Positions 14,789-22,885 are shown, numbered from the stretch's first letter. The stretch: 27,976 nt of DNA from an uncultured Rickettsiales bacterium (GCA_900550565.1 URSG01000011.1:1-27976); one strand, 5' to 3'. The notes: generated by a model not told the origin, from the letters alone. A program made the numbers and translations.

Positions 14789-14818
14789 ATCATAGCCCGA
14801 ATTGCGCCCCGACGTCAA
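14789..14818 (-). promoter_or_regulatory. Leaderless promoter of the lipoprotein gene
   Basis: Minus strand: TTGACG (14813-14818), 18 bp, TATGAT (14789-14794), 6 bp, ATG 14782. No Shine-Dalgarno. Confidence 0.65.
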
Positions 14819-14838
14819 ACTGTATCCACAAATCGCAT

Positions 14839-14891
14839 TTGACAAAAATAATTGACAAAATACTTGACAAATATCTTTTTTAGACTATTAT
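14839..14891 (+). promoter_or_regulatory. Promoter with three tandem TTGACAAA motifs
   Basis: TTGACA occurs at 14839, 14852 and 14864 (12-13 bp steps), each followed by AA. Only the third is correctly placed for a -10: 16 bp to TATTAT (14886-14891). The two extra copies may be binding sites or alternative -35 elements. Confidence 0.6.
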
Positions 14892-14927
14892 TCCAATAAA
14901 TAAAACGAACAAATCAAAGGTGAATCC

Positions 14928-15683
14928 ATGTTCAAAAAATTAAAAATGAAGGCTGCCGCCCGTCGCGTAGAAAACAAAAAGACCCAGACGTCTGGAAAAC
15001 GCACAACTGGGCGTAAATCCCCGAAACAGACATTTTGGGCGCGCGTGTGGGCAATTATATGCGCACCGTTCAAGTTTATTGCGCACATAATTCGTCGCAT
15101 TTGGACATGGATTTGTAATATTGATTTAATTGGGTTGGTAAATCTGACATTGCTGGTTGCGATTATTGTTTTGTTCACAATGTTGATTATTGACATTGTT
15201 CGCGTTCGTCGCACGCCAAACGTTGTTCTGATTGAAAAACCGGCCGTTGCCGAAGTTGTCCAACCAACATCTGTGCGTCCTGTTCGCCAAACGGTTCCAA
15301 CACTGCCAATTAAACGTGGTCAAAATCGCGAATACGTCGCGACCCCGGTCAGCGTCACGAACGTAAAACCGTGCCAGACCGCCATACGCCAGACGGCACG
15401 CGTCGGACGCGACCTGTATGGCGACATAATTATTGACCATCGCGACAGCGCAACAATCCTGCGCAGTGGCGACACCGTCCGCGGCAACCTGTATCTGCAA
15501 AATATGCGCAAATACACACTGCCCTGTGGGGTTCGCGTTGAAGGCAACCTGTTCTTGCGCGATGTAAATATGGTGCAATTCTGTGGTGCATTTACCGTCA
15601 CAGGAAACATCTATGTCAGCCCGAAATCATCGTTTGGCCCATTGCCACGCACGGCACGTTTGGGTGGCCAGGTGATTTTGTAA
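14928..15683 (+). CDS. Membrane-anchored bactofilin-like beta-helix protein (tentative)
   Basis: 251 aa; AAAGGTG precedes ATG 14928. The N-terminus is highly basic (Lys/Arg-rich, residues 1-35), followed by one or two hydrophobic stretches (about 37-50 and a strong TM about 65-88), then a proline/valine-rich linker. From about residue 175 the sequence repeats a G-x-x-V-x-G-N-L-x-L unit: SGDTVRGNLYLQ, CGVRVEGNLFLRD, CGAFTVTGNIYVS. This spacing suggests the stacked turns of a bactofilin-type right-handed beta-helix. I do not recognise a named family. If correct, it would be a scaffold tethered to the inner membrane. Monocistronic, ended by a UUCG hairpin. Confidence 0.7.
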   Translation: MFKKLKMKAAARRVENKKTQTSGKRTTGRKSPKQTFWARVWAIICAPFKFIAHIIRRIWTWICNIDLIGLVNLTLLVAIIVLFTMLIIDIVRVRRTPNVVLIEKPAVAEVVQPTSVRPVRQTVPTLPIKRGQNREYVATPVSVTNVKPCQTAIRQTARVGRDLYGDIIIDHRDSATILRSGDTVRGNLYLQNMRKYTLPCGVRVEGNLFLRDVNMVQFCGAFTVTGNIYVSPKSSFGPLPRTARLGGQVIL

Positions 15684-15714
15684 TCGCAAATTGTTCATAA
15701 TCTCCCTTGAACAC

Positions 15715-15742
15715 AACCGTGGGTTCGCCCACGGTTTTTTTT
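15715..15742 (+). terminator. Intrinsic terminator with UUCG loop
   Basis: Stem AACCGTGGG/CCCACGGTT (15715-15723 with 15728-15736), TTCG tetraloop, long T tract. Confidence 0.92.
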
Positions 15743-15751
15743 CAGATATTT

Positions 15752-15780
15752 TTGAAATCGTATTTTTTTTGTGGTATAAT
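15752..15780 (+). promoter_or_regulatory. Strong sigma70-type promoter
   Basis: TTGAAA (15752-15757), 17-bp spacer, perfect TATAAT (15775-15780). Confidence 0.8.
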
Positions 15781-15809
15781 AACCATATCCAAACGAAAGG
15801 AAGTATATC

Positions 15810-16058
15810 ATGAAAACAGCAGAAAAAATTTTAAATGTATTGGCCAAAAACTTGGGCTATACGGTTGTATTGGTTGCGGCAATTATACTGTTTGCAATCT
15901 TTTCCGATGGTCTGATTGATGGCGTCATAACGGCCCTGTCCGCGGTTATCGGATACACATGCGTCGTTATGTTATACAAAGAGTTCGCAAAAGAATCGGC
16001 GAAAAAAACTGTGAAAGCCACAGCGCAAAAGAAACCGGTTTCTAAAAAGCGTAAATAG
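15810..16058 (+). CDS. Small two-TM membrane protein with basic tail
   Basis: 82 aa; AAAGGAAG precedes ATG 15810. Two hydrophobic helices (about 17-32 and 37-55) joined by a short DG turn, then a Lys-rich tail (KESAKKTVKATAQKKP-x-SKKRK). No family recognised. The near-consensus promoter and own terminator suggest solid expression. The basic tail would face the cytoplasm by the positive-inside rule and could contact nucleic acid or membrane lipids, but that is speculation. Confidence 0.72.
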   Translation: MKTAEKILNVLAKNLGYTVVLVAAIILFAIFSDGLIDGVITALSAVIGYTCVVMLYKEFAKESAKKTVKATAQKKPVSKKRK

Positions 16059-16077
16059 GAAACCCAAAACCTGAATG

Positions 16078-16105
16078 AAAAAATCGCCCGATTGGGCGAT
16101 TTTTT
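16078..16105. terminator. Bidirectional terminator between small membrane protein and secG
   Basis: Stem ATCGCCC/GGGCGAT (16083-16089 with 16094-16100), GATT loop, A run and T run on either side. Confidence 0.9.
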
Positions 16106-16118
16106 CATTGTTTTTTTA

Positions 16119-16457
16119 TTATTTTTCAGGCGCGTCTGGTATTTCTGCCGGGGTCGCTGGCGCAACCGGCGCACCGTCTTGCTGTAATATTTCTTGACGC
16201 AATTCAGACTGACGGGACGCAACGTCAGACTTTGACGCAACCAACGCCAACGCCGCGCACAAAATAAAGAATATTGTCGCCAACCACGCCGTCAATTTGG
16301 TCAAAAAGTTCCCGGCCGCCGCACCCGTCAGCGCACCACCAAACATTGACGCCGCCGCAGAACCGGACATACCACTGCCCTCGGACTTTTGTAATAAAAT
16401 TACGCCAATCATAAATACTGCGACAATTATCAACAATACCAATAAAATAGAAAACAT
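16119..16457 (-). CDS. secG: Preprotein translocase subunit SecG
   Basis: 112 aa. Two TM helices (about 3-21 and 55-75) enclose the conserved segment LLQKSEGSGMSGSAAASMFGG, the SecG signature. The C-terminal Pro/Ala-rich tail is of the kind common in alphaproteobacteria. SecG assists SecYE-SecA protein export. AGGGG lies 8 nt before ATG 16457. It lies 51 bp downstream of rnc in the same direction; in many alphaproteobacteria it is beside pyrG or tpiA instead. Confidence 0.93.
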   Translation of the reverse strand: MFSILLVLLIIVAVFMIGVILLQKSEGSGMSGSAAASMFGGALTGAAAGNFLTKLTAWLATIFFILCAALALVASKSDVASRQSELRQEILQQDGAPVAPATPAEIPDAPEK

Positions 16458-16508
16458 TATTTATCCCCTGGGTTTATATTATTTTCCTTGATTCTAGCCA
16501 CCAGATGC

Positions 16509-17141
16509 CTAAATTGCAAGGATTTTCAGCAATGCGTCGGCGGCATTTATACTGGCCACCTTTTTTGACGGCCCGGTGGCGTCCGCGGCGCGCCCCAATG
16601 CCGTCACGCGTACGTGGAAAACCGGATTGTGCGACGCGCCCGTCTGTTCCAAGAATTCATATACAGGCAATGCACCATCGTCCTGTTTTTGAACCAGTTC
16701 TTGTAATGCGGTCTTGGCGTCCTTGGGGGCGATTGCGTCCGCCGCCGCCAATGCGCGCCAATGCGACAAAATCACGTCGCGCGCAGATTCAAACCCACCG
16801 TCAACAAAGATGGCACCAAAAATAGCCTCCATCGCGTTGGCCATAATATGACGAATCCGACCGCCCGTCATATGACCGTGGCGAATGTGCGACGCCAGAT
16901 TTAATTTGTCTGCGACCGACGCCAGCGTTTCTGTTGACACCAACATCGCGTGACGACGCGCCAATTCGCCTTCGTTTTCGTCGGGATACATTTCAAACAA
17001 CAATGCCGCGATTGTCAGCCCCAACACGCGATCGCCGATAAATTCCAGACGTTCGTTATTATGCGCGCTGTCCACGCCAGATTGCGTCAATGCCAATTCT
17101 AATAACTGTGGATTTTTGAACGTGTAATTCAGTTTTTCCAA
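16509..17141 (-). CDS. rnc: Ribonuclease III
   Basis: 210 aa. The signature NERLEFIGDRVL (about residues 29-40) carries the catalytic Glu/Asp, and the second acidic cluster is in NAMEAIFGAIFVDGG (about 107-121). A C-terminal double-stranded-RNA-binding domain begins near 143 (DAKTALQELVQK) and ends with the KKVASINAADALL helix. It processes rRNA precursors and cleaves dsRNA. The ATG lies one base after the lepB stop, so translation is coupled. era, which often follows rnc, is absent; secG follows. Confidence 0.95.
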   Translation of the reverse strand: MEKLNYTFKNPQLLELALTQSGVDSAHNNERLEFIGDRVLGLTIAALLFEMYPDENEGELARRHAMLVSTETLASVADKLNLASHIRHGHMTGGRIRHIMANAMEAIFGAIFVDGGFESARDVILSHWRALAAADAIAPKDAKTALQELVQKQDDGALPVYEFLEQTGASHNPVFHVRVTALGRAADATGPSKKVASINAADALLKILAI

Positions 17142-17142
17142 T

Positions 17143-18021
17143 TTACTTTACCCCCATACCAAATCTGTCCCAGCGCATTTTATTATTCCAGTTCCAAAAT
17201 GCAATCATTGGCGAATAATAGTTGTGCGAATACCATATAAACCACGCCGGCCCCAGCACGTTGTCACGCGGAACAAAACCAATGTCGGCACGGCTGTCCA
17301 AACTGTTATCACGATTGTCGCCCATAAAGAAATAATGATTTTCAGGCACTGTGAACAATGGCGTGTTATCCAACGGCGCGTCATCAGACGCTTCTATGAT
17401 ACTGTGCTGGACGCCATTAGGCAATGTTTCAATATATTCTGTCATATTAAACACGCCACAGGCACCCTGGTACATACGGCACATATCATCATCTTTGTAT
17501 TCAATGGTATAATTAAATTCCGCCGGTGCGTTATCAATCCAAATCTTGTTGCCCTTGATTGACATATTATCCTGGTAATAGCCGACACTGCGCAATGATT
17601 TTGGCAGGTTCGCAACGATGTATTCCCCCTTTTTTTCACGTGGGACAATCGTGCCATTGATATACAGACGGCCGTCAATCATCTGGACTGTATCGCCCGG
17701 GGTTGCGATTAAACGCTTGATATAATCCTGGGAGTCGTTGATTGGATTGCGGAACACAACAACATCGCCAACCGACGGGTTATGTCCCCAGAAACGGCCG
17801 TCCCACATTTTCCACGAACCAAACGGGAACGAATAACGGGAATATCCATACGCCCATTTCTGAACAAATATATGATCGCCAACGTGCATTGTCGGTATCA
17901 TAGACCCAGACGGGATATTAAATGGTTCTATAATCAAACTGCGAAAAACAATCGCAATCAACGCGCCATAGAATATCGTATTAAACCATTCGCGCGCAGT
18001 ATTAGTATTTTTCAATGGCAT
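17143..18021 (-). CDS. lepB: Signal peptidase I
   Basis: 292 aa. N-terminal TM anchor about 13-30; catalytic Ser40 in PSGSMIPTM and general-base Lys102 in YIKRLIATPGD; box E is FFMGDNRDNSLDSR. It cleaves signal peptides of Sec and Tat substrates on the periplasmic face, including the barrel proteins of this window. An insert between box D and E (about 115-215) makes it somewhat longer than the minimum. The Shine-Dalgarno AGGGG, 8 nt before the ATG, is part of a hairpin (18030-18047). Confidence 0.95.
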   Translation of the reverse strand: MPLKNTNTAREWFNTIFYGALIAIVFRSLIIEPFNIPSGSMIPTMHVGDHIFVQKWAYGYSRYSFPFGSWKMWDGRFWGHNPSVGDVVVFRNPINDSQDYIKRLIATPGDTVQMIDGRLYINGTIVPREKKGEYIVANLPKSLRSVGYYQDNMSIKGNKIWIDNAPAEFNYTIEYKDDDMCRMYQGACGVFNMTEYIETLPNGVQHSIIEASDDAPLDNTPLFTVPENHYFFMGDNRDNSLDSRADIGFVPRDNVLGPAWFIWYSHNYYSPMIAFWNWNNKMRWDRFGMGVK

Positions 18022-18029
18022 CTTATATT

Positions 18030-18047
18030 CCCCTTTGTAATAAGGGG
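18030..18047 (-). promoter_or_regulatory. Hairpin sequestering the lepB ribosome binding site
   Basis: CCCCTT (minus-strand 5' arm at 18042-18047) pairs with AAGGGG (18030-18035), which contains the lepB Shine-Dalgarno. The promoter is just upstream: TTGCGC (18072-18077), 17 bp, TAAAAT (18049-18054), so the hairpin may begin close to the 5' end of the mRNA or partly upstream of it. Confidence 0.45.
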
Positions 18048-18058
18048 TATTTTATAAC

Positions 18059-18087
18059 TTGAATTGATTTAGCGCAAGTTTTAATAT
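18059..18087 (+). promoter_or_regulatory. Candidate leaderless promoter of the ComM-like gene
   Basis: TTGAAT (18059-18064), 17 bp, TAATAT (18082-18087), 6 bp, ATG 18094; no Shine-Dalgarno. Weaker -10 than the others. It overlaps the divergent lepB promoter. Confidence 0.5.
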
Positions 18088-18093
18088 GCAATT

Positions 18094-19620
18094 ATGATTT
18101 CACTAAGTTCAATTATATTTAACGGTATGGACGCAACGCGTATTGATGTCCAGGTTCAACTGGCATCTGGTCTGTCCAACCCAGAATTTAATATTATCGG
18201 CCTGGCCGACCGCGCGGTCAAAGAATCTGCTGAACGAATTAAAAGTGTTATGGGCGCACTGAATATACCAATGCCGCCAAAGCGGTTGACGGTCAACCTG
18301 TCGCCGGCCGACGTGGAAAAATCTGGCGCGCACTTTGACCTGCCGATACTGTGTGGGATATTGTGTGCAGTTGGCATTTTACCCGAAGAAAAACTGTCCC
18401 ATTACCTGATACTGGGCGAGGTTGGACTGGACGGCACAATCGTGCGCACCGACGGCGTATTACCGGCCAGTGTTTGGGCCCGTCAAAACGGCCTGGGGGT
18501 GATTTGTCCTGCGCCCCAAGGGACCGAGGCACGCCTATCTGGGCATACCGATATTTTGGCCCCAGGCCACGTGCTGGAATTGATAAATCACTTTAATGGG
18601 ACAAATGTCCTGTCTGCGCCCGACGCCGCACCTGATGACGTGCGCACCGTTCAATGTGGCGATATGTCCGAGGTTCATGGCCAGGCCGCCGCAAAACGCG
18701 CACTGGAAATCGCCGCGGCCGGCGGTCACGCAATGCTGATGGTTGGGCCACCGGGATCGGGAAAAACAATGCTGGCGTCACGATTGTCCGGGATTATGCC
18801 AGAAATGACCGCCGATGAAATTCTGGAAACATCAATAATATATTCTATTGCTGGACTGTTGGGGACGCGCGGACTGATTACGACGCGCCCATTTCGCAGT
18901 GTCCACCACACCGCGTCCCAGGTTGCACTGGCCGGTGGCGGTGCAAATGCACGTCCGGGTGAAATATCACTGGCGCATAATGGCGTGCTGTTTTTGGACG
19001 AATTGCCCGAATTTAATCGCGCGACGCTGGAAATCCTGCGCCAGCCAATGGAATCTGGCAAAATTATGATTTCGCGTGCGAAAAATACCGCAACATATCC
19101 GGCGCGATTCCAACTGATTGCGGCGATGAATCCGTGTCCGTGCGGACATCTGGGCAATGCCGCCCTGTCCTGTTCGCGTGCGCCCCGTTGCGCCGAAGCG
19201 TATCAGAATAAAATATCAGGGCCACTGTTGGACCGAATTGACCTGCACGTTGATGTTGACCCGGTAAATCCCTGGGAAATGAATAATACAGACACCGTGC
19301 CACGCGAAACCAGTGCGCAAATCCGCACCCGTGTTGTCGCCGCATATAAACGCCAAATTGCACGCCAGGGCTGTCTGAACGCACGTCTGGACGGCGCGGC
19401 ATTGGACGCGGCGGCGACACTGGCACCAGAACTGCAAAACTTTTTAAACACTGCCGCAGAAAAGATGGGAATGTCGGCGCGCGGATATAACCGTGTTCGT
19501 CGCATTGCACGCACGATTGCCGATTTGGCCGGGCGTGATGAAATTGAAATGGGCGACATTGCCGAGGCGTTATCATACCGTCCCATCAATCGCGGAAAAT
19601 ACGGCGCAAACATCAAGTGA
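18094..19620 (+). CDS. comM: YifB/ComM-family AAA+ ATPase (magnesium-chelatase-like)
   Basis: 508 aa, usual length. The N-terminal ChlI domain-2-like region (DVQVQLASGLSNPEFNIIGLAD; VNLSPADVEKSG-HFDLP) is followed by the AAA+ core: Walker A GPPGSGKT (218-225), Walker B LFLDELPEF (299-307), the Cys cluster NPCPCG-x9-C-x4-C, then DRIDLHV, and a C-terminal helical lid ending SYRP. ComM is a hexameric branch-migration helicase that aids integration of DNA during natural transformation in gammaproteobacteria; role here inferred from family. Its stop codon is the first TGA in the octamer array that flanks the next gene. Confidence 0.93.
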   Translation: MISLSSIIFNGMDATRIDVQVQLASGLSNPEFNIIGLADRAVKESAERIKSVMGALNIPMPPKRLTVNLSPADVEKSGAHFDLPILCGILCAVGILPEEKLSHYLILGEVGLDGTIVRTDGVLPASVWARQNGLGVICPAPQGTEARLSGHTDILAPGHVLELINHFNGTNVLSAPDAAPDDVRTVQCGDMSEVHGQAAAKRALEIAAAGGHAMLMVGPPGSGKTMLASRLSGIMPEMTADEILETSIIYSIAGLLGTRGLITTRPFRSVHHTASQVALAGGGANARPGEISLAHNGVLFLDELPEFNRATLEILRQPMESGKIMISRAKNTATYPARFQLIAAMNPCPCGHLGNAALSCSRAPRCAEAYQNKISGPLLDRIDLHVDVDPVNPWEMNNTDTVPRETSAQIRTRVVAAYKRQIARQGCLNARLDGAALDAAATLAPELQNFLNTAAEKMGMSARGYNRVRRIARTIADLAGRDEIEMGDIAEALSYRPINRGKYGANIK

Positions 19621-20047
19621 GTAGTGACAAAGTGATAGAGTGATAAAGTGAAAGAAAGCGTTCTGAAAATTAAATCCGAATTGTTTGCAGACAGAATTGT
19701 CAGGTTATTCAAATATCTGCAAACAACGCATTCTGAATTTGTGTTATCAAAACAAATTTTACGTTCTGGGACCAGCATAGGTGCCAATGTATCAGAGGCC
19801 GCTTTTGCCGCATCAAAAAAAGATTTTTTAGCAAAAATGATTATTGCAACCAAAGAATACAACGAAACTATTTTCTGGCTGCAAAGGTTAAAAAATGCAC
19901 ATTATTTGTCAGACGAACAATTTACATCAATACATAATGATTGTCTAGAATTGGGACGTTTGCTGATGGCCACAACGCGCACGACCAAGGCATCAATATT
20001 ATCAGACAAATAACTTTATCACTAAATCACTGTATCACTTTATCACT
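19616..20047 (+). mobile_element. Candidate cassette: four-helix-bundle gene between inverted octamer arrays
   Basis: Left array 19616-19654 (AGTGAGT, AGTGACAA, AGTGATAG, AGTGATAA, AGTGAAAG) and right array 20016-20047 in inverse orientation (TTATCACT, AAATCACT, GTATCACT, TTATCACT). Aligned as an inverted repeat, 25 of 29 positions match. The arrays begin inside the comM stop codon and end at the terminator, so the unit looks inserted between comM and its downstream neighbour. No transposase or target duplication is visible. Confidence 0.5.
19648..20013 (+). CDS. Four-helix-bundle protein of the S23 (23S rRNA intervening-sequence) family
   Basis: 121 aa. Clear family pattern: SKQILRSGTSIGANVSEAAFAASKKDFLAKMIIATKEYNETIFWLQRL, which is the TIGR02436 core. 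Members occur inside 23S rRNA intervening sequences and as free genes; biochemical role unknown. The start GTG 19648 lies inside the last octamer of the left repeat array. Codon choice (TTA, AGA, AAA-rich) is more AT-biased than the CTG/CGC-rich neighbours, consistent with transfer. The stop codon is 2 bp before the right array. Confidence 0.88.
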   Translation: MKESVLKIKSELFADRIVRLFKYLQTTHSEFVLSKQILRSGTSIGANVSEAAFAASKKDFLAKMIIATKEYNETIFWLQRLKNAHYLSDEQFTSIHNDCLELGRLLMATTRTTKASILSDK

Positions 20048-20074
20048 AAAAAATGGGGCAACGCCCCATTTTTT
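20048..20074. terminator. Bidirectional terminator
   Basis: AAAATGGGGC-AAC-GCCCCATTTT hairpin between the four-helix-bundle gene and the convergent barrel gene; it overlaps the barrel gene's stop codon by two bases. Confidence 0.9.
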
Positions 20075-21038
20075 AAAACTCAAATCGCAGTCCCACCATT
20101 ACGTTGGTGTATATTAAATTCTTGGCACTGAACCAATCGCGATGCTTGGTATCATCAGAATTTGTCAGCTGCCATTCAACCTTGGGAATATACATGGCGC
20201 GAACACCAAAATCCAAGAACGTGCTGTCCGCCAGGCCATACGACACACCGGCCGCCAATATTGCCGCAACCGTAGAATTACTTTTTTCAGCGCGATAGAA
20301 CTGGAACACGCCGTTATCATCGGGTTTGCTGAATTCCTGTAATACATACACACCCGACAAATCACCATACGGGTCCGACAGATTCAAAACCGTCTGGACA
20401 TCGGCATAACCGATACCAAAACCGACATACGGAATTACCGTCTGCAACGGTTTCTGCAACCCGTCAAAGAAATCATAGAACGCCATCGCACTGATGACAT
20501 CGGTTGTTATATCCGATTGAACCGCGCCACTGCTGACAATAACGGGGGACGTATATGCGCCATCAAACAGGGTCGTTTCCCCTTCTAAAAATGGGGATTT
20601 ATTATATTCACTTTTGCTGATGTGGTCCCAGCCCAATTCCAATCGCCACTGTGGACGATTTGGCAGTGTCCAACCAACCGACGCCCCGGCCGCAAATGCA
20701 AACGCGTCCAGTTTATCATCGCGAACCGGCAAATTGCCCAGATTCGCATAACCTGCAAATGTATAACCACTGCAACCGCCGGCACGGACACATACAACCT
20801 CGGGGAAAGGGGCGCCGCCCGATTCCATATAATACGCCGGTGTCAGTTCGCCAACATCGTTTTTAATCTTGGCCGTGCCAAACGACATACCGCCACGCGC
20901 CGAAATGACAAAGCGCGAGCCATCATCACTGAACCAGCCGTCGCCGATATATTCACCATCATATTGCCAATTTGCGTGCGCCGATGTCCCCAACAACGCA
21001 GCAAAAACAGGCAGCAAAAATAAAAATCTTTTTCTCAT
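20073..21038 (-). CDS. Outer-membrane beta-barrel protein (321 aa)
   Basis: Signal peptide MRKRFLFLLPVFAALLGTSAHA-N. Glycine/aromatic alternating strands (SRFVISARGGMSFG, AFAAGASVGWTLP, QWRLELGWDHI, VIPYVGFGIGYADV, AAGVSYGLADSTFLDFGVRAMYI) and a C-terminal VGLRFEF, ending in Phe as required for BAM insertion. A Cys pair (VVCVRAGGCSG) may form a disulfide in a loop. Similar in style to porin-like opacity or msp4-type surface antigens. ATG 21038 is preceded by TATAAT at 7 nt; a longer frame to 21143 is rejected because it lacks a signal peptide and overlaps the upstream ABC gene. Confidence 0.85.
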   Translation of the reverse strand: MRKRFLFLLPVFAALLGTSAHANWQYDGEYIGDGWFSDDGSRFVISARGGMSFGTAKIKNDVGELTPAYYMESGGAPFPEVVCVRAGGCSGYTFAGYANLGNLPVRDDKLDAFAFAAGASVGWTLPNRPQWRLELGWDHISKSEYNKSPFLEGETTLFDGAYTSPVIVSSGAVQSDITTDVISAMAFYDFFDGLQKPLQTVIPYVGFGIGYADVQTVLNLSDPYGDLSGVYVLQEFSKPDDNGVFQFYRAEKSNSTVAAILAAGVSYGLADSTFLDFGVRAMYIPKVEWQLTNSDDTKHRDWFSAKNLIYTNVMVGLRFEF

Positions 21039-21045
21039 ACCCAGT

Positions 21046-21054
21046 ATTATATCA
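21046..21054 (-). promoter_or_regulatory. Extended -10 leaderless promoter
   Basis: Minus strand TGATATAAT (extended -10 TGn followed by perfect TATAAT 21046-21051), 7 bp before ATG 21038. The -35 is weak. Confidence 0.65.
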
Positions 21055-21081
21055 CAAAACGTGTCCTGATAAAAACAGATT

Positions 21082-22845
21082 TTATTTTTTGGAAATAAAT
21101 CCGCCGGACTGCATTTTCCACAGACGGGCATACGTGCCGCCACGTCGCAACAGTTGGGAATGCGTTCCCTGTTCTACAACGTGACCACGGTTTATAACGA
21201 TAATCCTGTTCATATTGCGCAATGTGGACAACCGGTGCGCAATCGCGATTGTTGTTCGCCCGGCCGACAGTTGTTCAAACGATGACTGAATTGAAACCTC
21301 GGTTTCACTGTCCAGGGCGGACGTCGCCTCGTCCAGGACCAAAATCGGCGCGTCCTTTAAAAATGCGCGCGCGATTGCAATACGCTGACGCTGGCCCCCA
21401 GACATACGCATACCGCGATCGCCAACCATAGTGGCGTATTTATTTTCAGTTGCCATTATGAAATTATCAGCCTGGGCGGCACGGGCGGCGGCACGAATTT
21501 CGCCATCGGTCGCGTTTGGACGGCCATAGGCAATATTTTCGCCAATCGTGCGGTTAAACATTGTTGGTTCTTGGGGAATAAACGCAATCGCGCGACGCAA
21601 AGAATCCTGGGTCACGTCACGAATATTCTGGCCGTCAATCAAGATTTCACCCTGGGTCGGTTCATAAAAACGCAACAACAGATTCACCAGCGTCGTTTTA
21701 CCTGCGCCAGAACCACCAACCAGCCCAACGCGTTCGCCACTGTTTATCGTCAGATTTAAATTACGCACCACCCATTTACGTTTATACTTGAACGAAACAT
21801 TGCGAAATTCAATGCGACCGCTTTTCACAACCAGCGCATGCGCGTTTGGCGCGTCAACAATTTCCAATGGTGTGCTAAGTTCATCGTATGCCTTTTTCGC
21901 ACTGCCAATTTTATCAACAATCTGGGGAATTTGGTCAACGATACGCGAAATTGTCCCCATAACGCTGAAAAATACAGATGTTGTAAATACTATTTCAGAC
22001 ACCAATAATTTTCCGTGCATAAACAGCCATACGCACAGCAGCATCGTTGCGCCAAATGCAATATCCCACACGAAATTCGGCACACCCCAGAAAAAACGCT
22101 GGATGAAATAAGAATATATATGGTCTTTGACGCGTTGGCGACGTGGCGTTTCCAGGTATCTGCGTTCGGTATCTGTGCCGGCAAACAATTTTACAACCGA
22201 ATAATTAGACAAACTGTCCACCAGTTTTCCAGCCAGATGACTGCGCGATTCACTGGCCGTCCTGGACGCGCGTTCCATCGGTCGTATCAGCAGAAAACCA
22301 TACACCATTCTGAAAATAAACACGAACGCAAATATAATCGCAACATACGCGTTCATTCCCAGAATCAATCCAACATTGACCAGAATTACCGCAATCGCAC
22401 CAAATATTTCCATAAAATTCACGATTACCGTAAAACCTTCGCCGACATAGTTTATCTGGGTGTTTAATTTCCCAGCCATACGCCCAGCCCAGAACGACAT
22501 AGACTGGTGCTGGATATAATCCGACAAAACCTCGGACACTTGGTTGTCAATTTTCGGTTGCCAACGCCCACGCGAAAACGCGCGCATTAAGCGACATATA
22601 TCCAGGGCCAAAAACGTTCCTGTAATCAATAATATCGTCGGCAACGCAAACCGAACAAAGGACACGCCATCAGGTGGCGTCTGTTCAAACAGCGCAACAA
22701 ACATACGCTGGAAATTCGGGAACAGCACACCCTCGGCCGTAACGGCCATAAAAAACAACATCCATATCCCCAACGCCATCCAGTGACCGCGTGCGGCATA
22801 TTTCAAATAAAAAACCCACAGTGATTTTGGTAATTTTCGTATCAT
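21082..22845 (-). CDS. MsbA-like ABC exporter (fused TM and ATPase domains)
   Basis: 587 aa from ATG 22845. Six TM helices in the first 310 residues, then an ATPase domain with Walker A GGSGAGKT (about 377-384), signature MSGGQRQRIA (about 481-490), Walker B ILVLDEA (about 501-507) and the switch His in AIAHRLSTL. Homodimeric exporters of this kind flip lipids or drugs; lipid A flipping is plausible given the envelope genes around it but is not shown. Start uncertain: frames also begin at 22857 and at a TTG 22884; no Shine-Dalgarno is present and TATAGT lies 12 nt upstream of 22845. Same strand as, and 40 bp after, the PBP gene. Confidence 0.9.
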   Translation of the reverse strand: MIRKLPKSLWVFYLKYAARGHWMALGIWMLFFMAVTAEGVLFPNFQRMFVALFEQTPPDGVSFVRFALPTILLITGTFLALDICRLMRAFSRGRWQPKIDNQVSEVLSDYIQHQSMSFWAGRMAGKLNTQINYVGEGFTVIVNFMEIFGAIAVILVNVGLILGMNAYVAIIFAFVFIFRMVYGFLLIRPMERASRTASESRSHLAGKLVDSLSNYSVVKLFAGTDTERRYLETPRRQRVKDHIYSYFIQRFFWGVPNFVWDIAFGATMLLCVWLFMHGKLLVSEIVFTTSVFFSVMGTISRIVDQIPQIVDKIGSAKKAYDELSTPLEIVDAPNAHALVVKSGRIEFRNVSFKYKRKWVVRNLNLTINSGERVGLVGGSGAGKTTLVNLLLRFYEPTQGEILIDGQNIRDVTQDSLRRAIAFIPQEPTMFNRTIGENIAYGRPNATDGEIRAAARAAQADNFIMATENKYATMVGDRGMRMSGGQRQRIAIARAFLKDAPILVLDEATSALDSETEVSIQSSFEQLSAGRTTIAIAHRLSTLRNMNRIIVINRGHVVEQGTHSQLLRRGGTYARLWKMQSGGFISKK

Positions 22846-22885
22846 AGCATACCGCATACTATAAAATGAACGGCATAAAATCAAC

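Noticed and set aside
21039..21143. N-terminal extension of the 321-aa barrel protein
   Set aside because: The extension is upstream of the extended -10 box, lies inside the ABC exporter gene and would bury the signal peptide.
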